From NCBI RefSeq assembly GCF_001632365.1, contig NW_024468543.1, forward strand, positions 266,596 through 330,595: DNA of 64,000 nucleotides, given 5' to 3'. The position numbers were made by a program, and so were the translations under genes. Every line of letters begins with the position of its first letter. Position 1 is the stretch's first letter. This DNA comes from Laetiporus sulphureus 93-53 (taxonomy: Eukaryota; Basidiomycota; Agaricomycetes; Polyporales; Laetiporaceae). Below, in pieces: positions 35,635-47,102 of this stretch. Under the pieces are notes generated by a model, which was not told where the DNA came from, did not search any database, and saw nothing but the letters and a program-made list of their open reading frames with translations.

Positions 35635-36250
35635 AGCATCTCGTTGGAACGGCATTTTAGTACTGGTGCGTAGTGACTGGAAGAACTCGCCAGGAGCCTC
35701 GGGCCTGGATTTATGGAAGTCATTCATGTCACAGCTACAACGTATGGACGCCGTGACTGATGAAGTTTTTGACGTACCAGTGAGAGAGTTTTGATACGCA
35801 TGGGAGACTCAGTGGTGATGGTGCCACCCGCGCAAACCAACTCCGAGTCGAGCGCCTAGATGTTCTGTTGTTCTTTACCGTCGGGCATGTCGGCTCCTCA
35901 AGGATTCACCGAGACCACATGCCATCGCCAAAACGTTAGCGCATGCTCTGCTGCACTTGCTTCTGATCTGATGTGTTCTTGTGATCGTAAGGTCAAGATA
36001 CGTTGGTGCCCTAAGGTAAGGCCTGAAATCGCGTTGCCGCCTCCTGAGATGGAATCAACTCCCAGCTCGATTTCTCCCAGAATAACAGAAGCCTGAAACG
36101 ACCCTGGATCCAGCTCTGTTCAGCATATATTGCAGGGGAGCGCAAACAATCCCTTATCGTTTCGCGGGCCCATAAACCCAACTACATCGACCGTCGAATT
36201 GCATCTTTGCACCACTGTGGCGTTAGCTGCTTTTCCGTATACACAACACG
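35635..36250. other. Divergent intergenic region, P450 and nitronate monooxygenase
   Basis: About 600 bp between two genes transcribed away from each other. It must hold both promoters. No clear TATA box or operator is seen. Confidence 0.4.
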
Positions 36251-37499
36251 ATGACCCGAGTAAACACTGAGCTGACTAGATTGTTCAGTGGGTATCATTT
36301 CTTACATACCTCTGTCGCTGTGCAGGCCGTCTTAACCGTGTAATCTGCGCAGACATCGTGAGTCCGATCGTGTCGGCACCGATGGCATACGCTACGACAC
36401 CCGCCCTGGTATCTGCAGTTATTGAAGGCGGAGGCCTGGGATTTCTGGGCGCAGGTGGCCTTCAAAATCATTGTTACAAGCTTGAGCCTATTCCTCACGA
36501 AATCTATGTACAGGCAATGAGCCCGCGTACAAGATAGCAGATGCCCTCGAGGAAGCTCGTGCGGCCGTCAGTAAAGACAAGCAGCACCTCGTAGGTGTCG
36601 GCTTCGTCGGGTGGGTTCTGGACATGTTCAATAGCGAGGCGGATCCCCGTCTGGCAACGGTTCTCGACAAGGCGCCTGCGGCCGTTTGGTTCGCCTACGG
36701 TCAGGATCTCGGTAAATATGTCAAGCAAGTCCGCGAACACGACGCCACTCGTGACCACAAGACCATCGTGTTCGTCACCGTCAACACCGTCGAGGAAGCT
36801 GAGCGCGCCACAGTCGAGTGGAAGGCCGACGTGCTCGTCGCGCAAGGCAAGTATGCATCGCAGTCTCTGTTGCACCCCTCCTGCTGACCAACGATCCTCA
36901 GGTGCGGAAGCTGGTGGACGGGGAAGCATCTACTCTCCGCCTACGGAGGAGTTCCTTCGGCTAGTCCTCGAGGTGATACCCAGTGGCCCTCCCGTCCTCG
37001 TGGCAGGCGGCATCAACACGGGGGTGCAGATCGCGGCACTCCTGGAGAGGGGCGCAGCAGGCGTCGTCCTTGGGACCCGATTCCTCTTCACGAATGAGTG
37101 CATGTTCCCAGATGAGATGAAGAAGACGCTCATCGAGGCCGGCGCTGACTCGACCTCGAGAAGTCCTGCGTACGATCTTGCATTCCCGCCCAACGTCTGG
37201 CCAAAGGGAATCGAAGCCCGTTGCATCACCAATGGAATCATGGCTGATTTTGAGGAGGGCCTGCGCACCGAAGACAGGAAAGCGAATATGGCAAGCGGAA
37301 AGGAGGAATATCTTCTGGTCTATGCTGGCACGGGTGTACAAGACCTGAACAAGATCGAGAGCACGGCAGTAAGTGACGTCTATCTTGTAGTCTTTATGTC
37401 CTCATTGGTGTCCTCCGTTAGGATGTGATGCAGAGCCTTCACAGCGAAACTAATGCGGCGCTGAAGAATCGTGCTCCTCAGCTGCTTGCACAATCTTGA
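36251..37499 (+). CDS. Nitronate monooxygenase (2-nitropropane dioxygenase family), copy 1
   Basis: FMN-dependent TIM-barrel enzyme that oxidises toxic alkyl nitronates; about 338 aa, the normal family length. Exons 36251-36287, 36353-36454, 36514-36846, 36902-37368 and 37422-37499; phases close exactly. Intron 3 is GC-AG (CAAG then GCAAGT). Motifs: IVSPIVSAPMAYATTPALV, GGGLGFLGAG, LVGVGFVGW, TVNTVEEAERA, VAQGAEAGG, flavin-phosphate loops VAGGINTGVQIAALL and GAAGVVLGTRF. N-terminal MTRVNTELTRLF is the usual start. It is convergent with a paralogue 573 bp downstream. Intact and probably functional. Confidence 0.9.
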
Positions 37500-38071
37500 A
37501 GCTATGAGAGGAGCAGGTTTTATACGTGACTGACTTTACTTATGTCATGGATGGGAGACGTGGGAGGTCTTTAGCCACGCGTATCTACTTTGCAACAAAT
37601 TGTACACAACCTATGGTTTCGTGAAAGTGATACACTTGACAATGACTATAGCGGGCGCAAGATAGCTCCGTTTGCACATCCGGGCGCCGCAAGATTGCCA
37701 CTTCCACGGCTTGCCGTCACAGCAGACACATCGCTCATGCGCAGGGCATTGCTAAGGAGGGCGCAATAGGCGAGCGAGTGTGTAGACAGCAGAGATCGAG
37801 TTACCGGCCAAGAAATGGCGGACAATCATTGAGTTGGCTGTAAGCTGACGTGACGTGACATTTGTGTCACAACTGCCTCAATCGCTATTTCTGCTTTGAA
37901 CTTAACACCGCTCCAAGTTCATCGCTGTAGTTCGAATGGCGTGGGAGTGCTTGCCAATTCTACCTGGAAAGACCGTCGAACTGTGAACTGAATACATGCA
38001 ACCATCCGACACAGAACAGATAGCGAGTGAGATATTAGTACAACGGGATTTCACTACAGCCGCTTCGCATT
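37500..38071. other. Convergent intergenic region between the two nitronate monooxygenase genes
   Basis: 573 bp holding the 3' ends of both genes. No extra gene. It would contain both transcript terminators. Confidence 0.5.
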
Positions 38072-39313
38072 TCACAACAGCAGCTCAGGAGCCGAGGCCT
38101 TCAGAGCGACGACAGTCTCATTATGAAGGCTCTTCATCACATCCTGTACAAGGATATCAGTCACCACGCATCTACTATCAAAGGTCAGCGCCTTACCGCC
38201 GTGCTCTCGATCTTATTCAAGTCCTTGACTCCGGTGCCGGCCCACACCAGGAGGTACTCCTCCTTGCCACTCAACAAGTGTGCCTTCTTGTCCGCTTGAC
38301 TGAGTCCATTCTCATAATCGGCCACAACGCCGTTCGAGACGCAACGGGCCTCGATACCCCTGGGCCAGGCGTTCGAAGGGTGCAAAAGGTCGAACGCAAG
38401 GTCGAACGCAGGGTTCCGGGTGGTTGAACCAGGGCCCGCCTCGACGAGCACCTTCTTCATCTCATCTGTGAACATGCACTCGTTCGTGAAGAGGAAGCGA
38501 GTCCCGAGAACGACCCCTGCTGCACCCTTTGCTAGGAGCGACGCGATCTGCGTCCCCGTGCTGATACCGCCTGCCGCAAGGATAGGAGGGCCGCTGGGGA
38601 TGGCCTCGAGGACCAGCCGGAGCAACTCTTCCGTGGGTGGAGAACTGATGCTTGCATGTCCTCCAGCTTCCTCGCCTGTGAGTCGTTGTTTAAGAGGGCT
38701 GGAATGCGAAAAGGCGATGGAGCACACTTGCCTTGTGCAACGATCACGTCGGCCTTCCACCTGTTTGCAGCGCGTACCGCTTCCTCAACAGTGTTGACGG
38801 TGATGAATACGAGGGTTTTGTGGTCGTGATCGGCGTCGTGCGCGCGAACCTGGGCGACATATTTACCGAGATTGTGGCCGAAGGCAAACCAGACGGCAGC
38901 AGGTTCCTTGTCGAGAACCGTGATCAGACGAGGATCCGCCTCGGTGTTGAACTTGTCCAGAACCCATCCGAGGAAACCAACGCCGACAAGGTGTTGCTTG
39001 TCCTTACTGAGGGCGGCACGTGCCTGGTCAAGGGCTTCTGCTATCTTATGGGTGGGCTCCAACCCTGCAGTGTGGACGGTGAGACTACGATATGACTGCG
39101 TAAGGGTCAGGAACGTATCTACCTGCAGCGAGAAATCCGAGCCCTCCGCCATCGATGACAGATGCAACCAAAGCAGGAGTTGTGGCGAAAGCCATGGGAG
39201 CCGACACAATCGGGCTCGTGATATCTACAAATGGGTGAGAGGCTCGTCTTTTTCCTAATCGAACAGGACTCACTAAATAGCTTGGTTAACTGGGTGGAGA
39301 TTGGGGTCGTCAT
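38072..39313 (-). CDS. Nitronate monooxygenase (2-nitropropane dioxygenase family), copy 2
   Basis: Same enzyme family as copy 1 and tail-to-tail with it. Exons 39313-39274, 39224-39123, 39064-38732, 38675-38197 and 38143-38072. Exons 2 and 3 have exactly the lengths of copy 1 (102 and 333 bp), and intron 3 again is GC-AG at the same codon (CAAG then GCAAG). Motifs: ITSPIVSAPMAFATTPALV, GGGLGFLAAG, LAAGGISTGTQIASLL, GAAGVVLGTRFLFTNECMF. A four-residue insertion (DLLH) lies near the C-terminal third. The proteins diverge at many positions, so the inverted duplication is not recent. Intact; a working enzyme, possibly with a different substrate range. Confidence 0.9.
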
Positions 39314-39990
39314 GTTGAGGAGATGGAGGAAGAGCTAAGAATGAGCAAGCTTGCGGATGGGCAAGCATGGCGGCTATATGGAGGTGGGAGGAGTAATCAA
39401 GTCGCACCCAGGTCCTGCGGTGCACCCAGACTGTACGCTAAGCGCCCCTTTGAGCACCCAAATGTAATGGTCACATTGATGGGCGGTCACGCCTTGACTT
39501 AATCTTCCTTCTATTCACTATGTGCGTCCGCCGATATCACGGGACAGACTGCTTTCTTTAGTGTCAGCGGATACTAGCAGATCACACAACCAATCTTCGC
39601 GTGAAACACACTCATATTCACAACATTTAGGCTAGGGACGGCGCATACATAGAAGAGCACATCTCCGCTATTTGCTGTCATTGTCTCGTTTTACATGCTG
39701 GCTCGTGGTTCGTTACGACTCGCCCCTATGCGATCTTATTCTGAGCGACCATCCTATCTGGCGTTCCTCGCTTTTGCTGCACTTTGAATCTGCTGCGTGC
39801 GCTTCAACGCTTTCTGTAGCTTCTGCTCATGAATCGTCGCTATCTCCTCTTTTTGTTCTGGGACCCACGTCTCCGCCTGAAAAGTTCTGGCGTGGGGGTG
39901 ACGAAGCTGGCAGAGAGGGTATAGGGTCGTGCTTATAGATAGCAGCGGTAAGGCTTGAACCCATGATTGGGATATCCACGTTGCTGATCG
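39314..39990. other. Intergenic, upstream of nitronate monooxygenase copy 2
   Basis: About 680 bp with the copy 2 promoter at its left end. The frame at 39672-39938 is unsupported. Nothing else is recognised. Confidence 0.4.
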
Positions 39991-40356
39991 TTACGTTGCG
40001 GCGCGCGGCAGGATTCCCGACGTCCTCGACGCCCGGACTTTCCAGCTGGTTGTGAGGATAGTCAAATCCTCTTTTGAATCAGCTGTTCTGATGTCCACGT
40101 CCTGTATAACTGGTAAGCGTGCCAGCGTAAGTCGATGATCCCCCATCCGCACTTCACTCACCGTAATCATGGATGAAGCCGATTCCTGAAATGTGTTTCC
40201 TGAGCTGTCGGGTCCGCCCTGAGATGCGCCATCGGTTGCAGTGCGGAGGTCAGCAGGAAGCTTGTGGCCTTTATTTTCTCCCAGAGGACGCACGGGTACG
40301 CCATAGAACCAGGCCCATATCTGGAGGAGGTAGCTGAACCAACGTCGTTCTCCCAA
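39991..40356 (-). CDS. Possible small orphan gene, start not found
   Basis: A frame of 121 codons without stop ends at 39991. It contains a plausible phase-0 GT-AG intron (GTGAGTGAAG...TTATACAG, about 40159-40100) flanked by SASSMIT and DVDIRTADSKEDL, an arrangement like the orphan family. The N-terminal part is Trp/aromatic-rich (WFSYLLQIWAWFYGVP). No in-frame ATG is visible, so a first exon may lie to the right or the gene is broken. No domain is recognised. Confidence 0.3.
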   Translation of the reverse strand: MGERRWFSYLLQIWAWFYGVPVRPLGENKGHKLPADLRTATDGASQGGPDSSGNTFQESASSMITVSEVRMGDHRLTLARLPVIQDVDIRTADSKEDLTILTTSWKVRASRTSGILPRAAT

Positions 40357-41255
40357 AATGATCCGTGATCAGCTCACCAGTCGTCTATGCACACAATCTC
40401 CCCCTTCCCCCTCCCCATTGGCACAGTCTGCCGGACAGTGCCCGCTGTTGTCGCTTCGATGTGATCTCCTCAATTGTTAGTGGCATCCGGGCGGCAGGCG
40501 TTGTATGCGACCCTGCAAGGTCGAATCCGCTTCAGTGGTGTAGGATCTTTTGGAGGCGGTAAGCACGCAGGATGTTACGGACTGACGTATATCTCGCTAA
40601 CGTACTGCTTGATCCCTTTCGGCCGTAATTTCCTGTGTACTTATGCAGCCGGTGCCGCTATAATCATACGTTTATGATACGCTACCCGGGCGCGGAGTGT
40701 CCGGTTGCTCGACGCGCAGTGGGCGCTGCGCCTCTTTGTGTGTGCTTGAATGCGTGTTCTTGTCTTTTTCCAGGGAGTGGCCATCGTAACAAGGCCTAGA
40801 TGACGAGTGTGGCGCGTCTCTGCAGCTGGACAATGAGACGAGGGCCGATCAACACAGGACGTCAGTCAGTGCACCATACATCGGCAGCAGATTCATGCAC
40901 TAACTGGTCTCCTGCGTCCTCTGCAGGCAGTTGATGAAAGTCGCGATAAGAAGGAGGACGTGCCTCGAGAGGGCGAAAGCACGACCACGTTGGCCTCGGG
41001 CGCCAAAGTAACCGTGTCCGGTTTAGGATATTGAGTGGCATCCACTCACGGAGTCTCAATGTTCGTGCGGTGTGTTCTTATTGTCAGACAACATGGGCTT
41101 GAATACGACGGTATGTTCTATATATCATAGCGGGGCAATATCACTAAGTACGTCTTGAAACAACTTCTGCGAATTCTAGGACCTTTCTGACATATCTACG
41201 CCATCCTCCTTGCACCCCCTCTATCTTCCGATATGCAATCCCTCTTGTTCAATGC
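40357..41255. other. Intergenic, nothing recognised
   Basis: About 900 bp. Short frames only. It contains the 3' flank of orphan gene C at its right end. Confidence 0.4.
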
Positions 41256-42305
41256 TTACAGCATTCCGCAACCGGGGAGGATGTCCCCACGCGCATCCTT
41301 TATATCTCTCTCTGCAATCCTATCCTGGATGTCCTCCAACCGTACCAAGGACTCCATGGCTTCTTCCAATGCCTCAAAATCCATTCCGTCGAGCATAGCA
41401 TGAGCAACCGTTGGACCCTGGAGGAGAGACGTCAAGGACTGTCCAGAGGGAATAGCCAAGTTGGGATAGCCGGCTTCCCCGCGGTTGTCGAATTGCTGAT
41501 TGATCCCCCTTCTCATTGAGAAACCGGAGGAAGACGAGGACAAGGAGAACCAAGAGCCAGAATCTCGTGGAAAGTTGCCTCGACCGGAGTTGTGCATCCC
41601 CTCGCGATACTCGCGCTGCCACTCGGCAGACCATGGGTCGTAGGAGTCGATGCCTACCCGGCTCTACGAGCGTTGGTCAAAGATCGCTTTCGTCGCAGAT
41701 ACTGCGTCGCTCACCGACACAAATTCAATTGCAGCATTCTGCGCTCGCGCGTCCTCTTCCATCCAGCTCATTCCGTCATCATTGTTCTCGTAAAGATTAA
41801 ATGTTTCTGTGATTTCCTGTTCTCTCTGTAGCCGGCGCATGAGATCAACCGGGGCAAGGGCCATCCTAAAGAGCTCTTCGTGGACCTGCGCATTATGTGA
41901 GTATATAAAGCAAACGGCTTCCAAAGACAAAGTGACTTACCGTGCAATGGAGAGATGCTCGGTTGTCCTTGTGAGGAAGGATGTATTGCCAGTCTGCATC
42001 ATCGCCCCCGGACTCGTCAGAGTTGGTGACGGAGGACAGCTGTGGCAGCGGGTCGGATAGTCCAGACATCGTATGGTGAGTGCATAAGTTAACACGGTTT
42101 GGATGGAAGGCTGACTTACCGAGTGGTCATCCGTCCCGCTCGTTTTAACTTTTGTACTCTGCAGAGTAACGGTCCTATAGATGAAGGGAGTGGCCTGATG
42201 ACCACGCAGAGCTTCCGACAGCTTAGATCGGGGCTTTACGATAATGATGTACGGTAACCTCTTCGTGATTGCATTGCGTGCTCTCTTCAGAAAACCGAAC
42301 GTCAT
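41256..42305 (-). CDS. Orphan family member C, four exons, 287 aa
   Basis: Exons 42305-42120 (62 codons), 42039-41941 (33), 41885-41715 (57) and 41663-41256 (136 with stop); three GT-AG introns, all phase 0. It starts MTFGFLKRARNAITKRLPYI, clearly alike the start of member D (MIPGFVKRAGAAFKRKVPFI). Exon 2 is acidic (SDESGGDDADWQYIL); exon 3 is charged and helical (LMRRLQREQEITETFNLYE); exon 4 has WSAEWQREYREG, a Ser-rich stretch, then helical ALEEAMESLVRLEDIQDRI. No signal peptide or membrane segment. Function unknown. Exon lengths match member B in exons 1 and 3 and member D in exon 2. Confidence 0.72.
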
Positions 42306-44145
42306 TGTTGACAAGTGGACGCGAAGATCGAGAAACGAAGATAAAGGACAAGGGACAGGTAAAGCAGTGGCCACGTCGATGCGATGCGTAGTGAATCTCA
42401 GTGAGCTGTTGTACGTGGTGCAGGATCTGTCGCGCAGGTGCGTGGCTCGTTGCTCTTGTCGCGGTGAGAAGGCAAGTGGTTAGAGGGTGGCCAAAGCGGT
42501 CATAGCTGCTATTTATGTAGGTGCTTTTTACAAGCGCCTGCCACCGAGTATCGAGCCACAGTCGCAGATTCTGCGCCACTGAGTGGCCGCGCTGAATCAT
42601 CTGGCTTACATACCTATCTGCCTCGTATCTGCCCTTCTTCGATGCACTCTGATTTCGCGCATACACAAGAACTAAGGATAATGGTCTTCGGATGTATCAG
42701 CTGTTTTCTCTGCGCGCGTCGTCTAATGAATAGGTTGCTATAACGTTCATAAAGACTGTTGACAAATGCTGTTGATTCGTTGCCTGCATCTTCCTTCTAA
42801 ACATGTGTTTCTTGCACGCTCTCTCAGGCTGGCCCTTGTGCAGCTCACGCTGGTTTGGTCCACAATTCCAAGGAATACGATTTGATTTTCTGTGGCAGAG
42901 ATGTATATGGCTATGGCCGAAGCGGATGTGGCCCTGGGTGTCCCACGTTTCGGGTCACCTCAGCATGTTTAGCTAAAGTAAATCCCAGAGTGAACTTTCT
43001 ATCCTCGCATATATATCGCTCGCGCTCAGCCACCGCCGCGTCGCGTCGTAGCATCACATCACATGATCGTGTTTGTGCCCACCCAGTGTCTGTTATCTTG
43101 GACTCGTCGGAATCGGGGCAGTGTTGACAGAGCACTACTCGATCACCAACATGTCCAAGTTTGCAAGCTTCAACTTATATGCAATTCGAGACAGATTAGC
43201 TATTTATTAGTGTGCATGTCGCCACAAACAGTGCTGCGATATCGGTGGTCTGGGGAATTGTGCATTATATTCTGTGTCGGCGAAATACGGTTCCCACCTC
43301 TCCGGGTTCTGGAAACGATCAGAATGAATCGTTCAATCATTATCCTCCGTGCATAATGAACTTCAAGCATATATCCAACGCCGCCGAGCTTTAATACTAG
43401 GCCCGATCGTGGTACAATGCATCTAAATACTGTGACCTCATGGTGCATGTAAAGCATATTCTGATAGACGGGGTTATCCAATAGGCCACACCACCACGGT
43501 GCCACTGCACCAGTGGCCCTCGTACCCCGAGCGTCGGCCAGCGCGCGTTTCGTGTTTGCCGAGTCCGTCATGACTCTGAGGTTTTGATTGGGACATCCCA
43601 CGAATATTGCGCTATCCTGTATCTCCGTCTTCTCTGCTGCCTGTGTCAGTTCGCTTCGAACGTTTTTGTGATAACAAAGCGACTCATCGCGTCAACGCCT
43701 TCCAAAGTATGGGGTAAAATGCATACATCAAGCAACATTTAGCGATACAGAGACAAGATACTCAGTTCTTGTCGTTTGCACTAGTATCCCTCACTACAGA
43801 TTTAACTTCTGCATCTTTCCAATTTTGTTTCAGTACCGGTATATTCAATCCAGATACGCTGCGTACACTTCTCGAGCTGGCACCTCTTTCCAAATATATT
43901 CAGTGCGCTACCTGTGCAACTATAACATGCAAATACGCTTGGATATATGTGGCCAACGTAGAATGCAACGAAATGGAGCGATGGATTGGACGGGAAGGTC
44001 GATGCAGGAATCGTCCCATCGAATGAGTTGCGTAAGCCCTCATATTTTCCCCATTCTAGGTCACTAACATCATTCCAATTTTTGATTTTTAGAATAAGCC
44101 GCTTGTGCACACATTCCGAACACAGCCTGCAGAGGCAGCTCCTCC
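42306..44145. other. Intergenic, upstream of orphan gene C and of the F-box gene
   Basis: About 1.8 kb. Near 42510-42545 is a block (TATTTATGTAGGTGCTTTTTACAAGCGCC) that resembles blocks 200-300 bp before members A, B and D. Frames at 43200-43601 and 43802-44110 are unsupported. Confidence 0.4.
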
Positions 44146-44174
44146 GCGCTCAATGCGTGCCACAGGCGCGTGGA
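44146..44174 (-). repeat. Recurring GC-rich motif, copy 9 (reverse orientation)
   Basis: GCGCTC, then GCCACAGGCGCG on the plus strand, the exact reverse complement of the CGCGCCTGTGGC core. It lies about 140 bp before the F-box gene's likely start. Confidence 0.6.
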
Positions 44175-44312
44175 TGCTGGCACACTCATCACGAGATCGC
44201 GTCGTGGCTCGTGCGAATTTAGTACCTGGCGTTGCATCTTTGTGCCAATCTACGTCTACCTCTTGCCCAACCTGTTCAGCTCCAAATTTCTTCTGCCTCT
44301 CCTCTCTCCTCA

Positions 44313-45796
44313 TGCTGCTCACACTTAACGATGATGTGGTACAAGCATTAATGTCGTACTTGACGCCGTTGGCCGCACGGCAATTCGCCATGACCTGTCA
44401 TGCGGCATATACAATCGCGATGCCTCGACGTCTGCAGAATATCACCCTCAACTACAGAGAGGACACGTTGAGCTTCTGTTCTTTTATTTTCTCCGACGGA
44501 CCCCGCCGAGCAACGTGCATCAGGAGCCTCAAGTTCAGCGGCACATCCCTCGCTATGAGCGATCGCATAGGTGTGGGGAAGCTCGTGTCCGACGCGTCCC
44601 TCGCTTATAAGCTCGCAAGGGTGATAGCTCTCGCAACGGGTCTGAGATCCGTGCGCTTTGACAACACGTTTATCCCATCACTTGGGGCCGTCTTCGATTC
44701 CTCGCCTGCGCTGGCGGATGCTCTCGCAGGAACCACCAGTCTCCGAGAAGTACAGTTCTACGTCAAAGATGGTGGATGCCTCACCTTGCTTGCTCGGATG
44801 AAGAACCGCCTACATTCTGTAACTGTTCTCTTTCATAGACCCAAAGGGGTCGTTGCCCAGATGCGGGCCCTCCTTCAACCTGAAACCCACGATGCGATTA
44901 TCCGAGGTTGTCCATCTTTCCTTCATAATTTCACCGACTCTCTGACCAGACTATCATTCGTTTCATGTGCCGGCCTAATAGAAAGATACGGACCCGGCAT
45001 CACCTGGCCTGCCGTACAGGATTTGACTGTGTCGGGGACCATCAAAAGTCTTTCGACACTTTCCCATGCGTTCCCTAATGTGCGGAGCGTTGATGCAGTC
45101 GATCTGAGGCCCGAGGGCACTGCGGGAGGCAATCTTTTACACACTGTGAACGGCAGTCCTGTGGGCACTGCAGATGACTGGACCCAATTGGACGTAGTGA
45201 CCTTGGATCGTCCCATCTCATTGCTTCACCCAGTCCGTCACCTCAATCTAACTCGCGTTTACGTGGATAACACCAAGGGTTGGTCTGCCACCGCGACGTT
45301 GATCAGCTGTGCATCTCCCGTCATTATTTCTCTCGCAGTATTCACCACACGCTTCCTCGAATGGATCGCGAAATTCGCCACATGCTGCCGCTATATGCGC
45401 ATCTACTCAGAGAATGTCCGCTTGTATGATTGGATCGTGCGTAGATGCTCCTGACAACAGATCGTTAGAACACAGGCTGATACATCTACTCTTGTATCAC
45501 AGGATCGCTTCGCCCCTCTTCTCTCATCGGTGCCGCTGCATGCGATCCTTCTGATCGCCTGGGGCCACCGGCTTGACGATCGATCATCTTTGGTGAAGCA
45601 AGCGAGACTGATTGCGGCTTGTATCCCTTCGCTAGTGTACATCAATATCGCTCCAATGCAAAGCATCGAGGGGCGCATGGACTGGTACTATCGGGTTGAA
45701 TCCCGTGCGCACGAGGATGGACCACAAATCATTCTTCTCCCACATGACAAAGGCGACATACTTAAGCAGATTCTCCTTGAGACTGCTCGGGGTTGA
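44313..45796 (+). CDS. F-box-like / leucine-rich-repeat protein
   Basis: Probable substrate receptor of an SCF ubiquitin ligase. Exons 44313-45436 and 45503-45796, joined phase 0 (GTGCGT donor, TATCACAG acceptor), about 472 aa. The N-terminus MLLTLNDDVVQALMSYLTPL with AARQFAMTCHAAYTIAMPR is the F-box pattern of Agaricomycete F-box proteins. The rest has irregular Leu-rich repeats (IRSLKFSGTSL, LREVQFYVKDG, VQDLTVSGTIKSL, VRHLNLTRVYVD). The frame is open upstream to 44105, but that part is not F-box-like, so I chose the ATG at 44313. Such genes are strongly expanded in Agaricomycetes; the target is unknown. Confidence 0.72.
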
Positions 45797-46631
45797 TCTC
45801 GGTACTGATCTCAACCATTTCTGCATTTTGATTAAGAACAAGGTGCGACTGTCATCAATGCTATTGGGCGGCTTCCTCTTGTGGCCGCCTCCTCCTCAAG
45901 ACGCCGACGACGCACCCCACCGTCCAATCGTGCACAAACACTTATAGGCAAAATCTCTTCATCTATGTCTATCAAATTCAAGATCAAAAAAAAACAGACA
46001 TCCACAGTTGTCTGAGAAGAGGCGAGCTGGAATCTGAGTACCCCTTCAACCTAGACACTGCAGCTTTCAAGCAGCCGTTTCGTACCCTCGCACTTTGCCC
46101 TTTTCGACGATTCATACAGGACACCGAATGCTATATTCCCGTATCACTGTCCGCAACGACATAGCCGTGATCTGGAACATGCATCAGAGCAAGTTTATCA
46201 CGCATCTGTTGGGTTGTGCAATCCTAACTTCGCTCTCCTACGTGACGATCAACGTGGACCATCAATGGACGCGTGAAACAGACGTACGCCTGCTGGAACA
46301 CGTGTCCACATCCGCGTCTGTTCACAAGATTGACAGAGGGGCGCAATTTCATTCTCATCCTCGCATAGTTGCAACGAACTGCCAGAAGAACGTCTGGCGG
46401 TGCGCTCAACATACCATACCGCACGTGGATTGGGATATCAGATTCACATTGACGAAGCGCACCGCCATCTTCTTCCCGATCAATGAGGACGGTGGCGGCA
46501 AGCGGCAGGAAACCGGATGTTCGATGTCCAAACGCTCGCCAGCCATGTTTGATCACGCCAATAACCATCTCATAACTGCCTCCGCCTATAGCGCAGCATT
46601 CGCAAAGACTAAGGGACGTCTGCAATTTGCT
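45797..46631. other. Intergenic, nothing recognised
   Basis: About 830 bp. Overlapping frames of 133-184 codons on both strands (46095-46649, 46224-46625) share no feature with known proteins. Confidence 0.4.
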
Positions 46632-47102
46632 TCAGTAATCAGCACGTAGTCGACAACACTCTCTCCTCTGGAGTCTGGGAAAAGAGAAAAAGGAAGAGAA
46701 AACATACGGCGTGTCCGGAGCGCGCAGGCATACGCGCCCCGCCCTGTACTCGGGCCTCTTCAGCAGCCCGCGTCCATACTTCTTCATCCGCTGGAAGAAA
46801 GTCAGGTCCGGATTCGGCCTCTCAGATTGTCCCGCACGCCTCAGTGAGGGTGTGGCTGATGGCGGCGGTGGGGACACTAGGAGAGACATGCTGGATGGGT
46901 TGCGCGTGTGTGAGTGCTGCGAGTGGAAGATGTCCTCCGCGTCTTCATTATCGTCCTCCTCTTCGAAGAGCGGGGTGGAACGTCCCGCTCGTGCCCACGC
47001 CGGGCAGCCCGGGGTCGTATGACGACTCCTGCGCCGTTTGCGACCACGTCTTGCCCCCTTCCTCGCAGTCATAAATTTTGCCGGTCTTTCTTTGTCGCTC
47101 AT
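46632..47102 (-). CDS. Possible small basic hypothetical protein
   Basis: Single open frame of 156 codons from the ATG at 47102. It starts MSDKERPAKFMTARKGARRG followed by RKRRRSR, a strong nuclear-localisation-like cluster, then acidic EEEDDNEDAEDIF, a Ser/Pro-rich middle, and FFQRMKKYGRGLLKRPEY, which faintly recalls the basic start of the orphan family. No intron is needed. No domain is recognised, and coding status rests on length and composition only. Confidence 0.35.
   Translation of the reverse strand: MSDKERPAKFMTARKGARRGRKRRRSRHTTPGCPAWARAGRSTPLFEEEDDNEDAEDIFHSQHSHTRNPSSMSLLVSPPPPSATPSLRRAGQSERPNPDLTFFQRMKKYGRGLLKRPEYRAGRVCLRAPDTPYVFSSFFSFPRLQRRECCRLRADY

Noticed and set aside
40500..40560. 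tRNA-like T-arm (AAGGTCGAATCCGC)
   Set aside because: No matching acceptor, D or anticodon stems could be folded around it. No tRNA or rRNA gene was found anywhere in the window.
44105..44312. Upstream start for the F-box protein
   Set aside because: The frame is open, but this part is Arg/Cys-rich, not F-box-like, and contains a copy of the intergenic motif; the ATG at 44313 fits the family.
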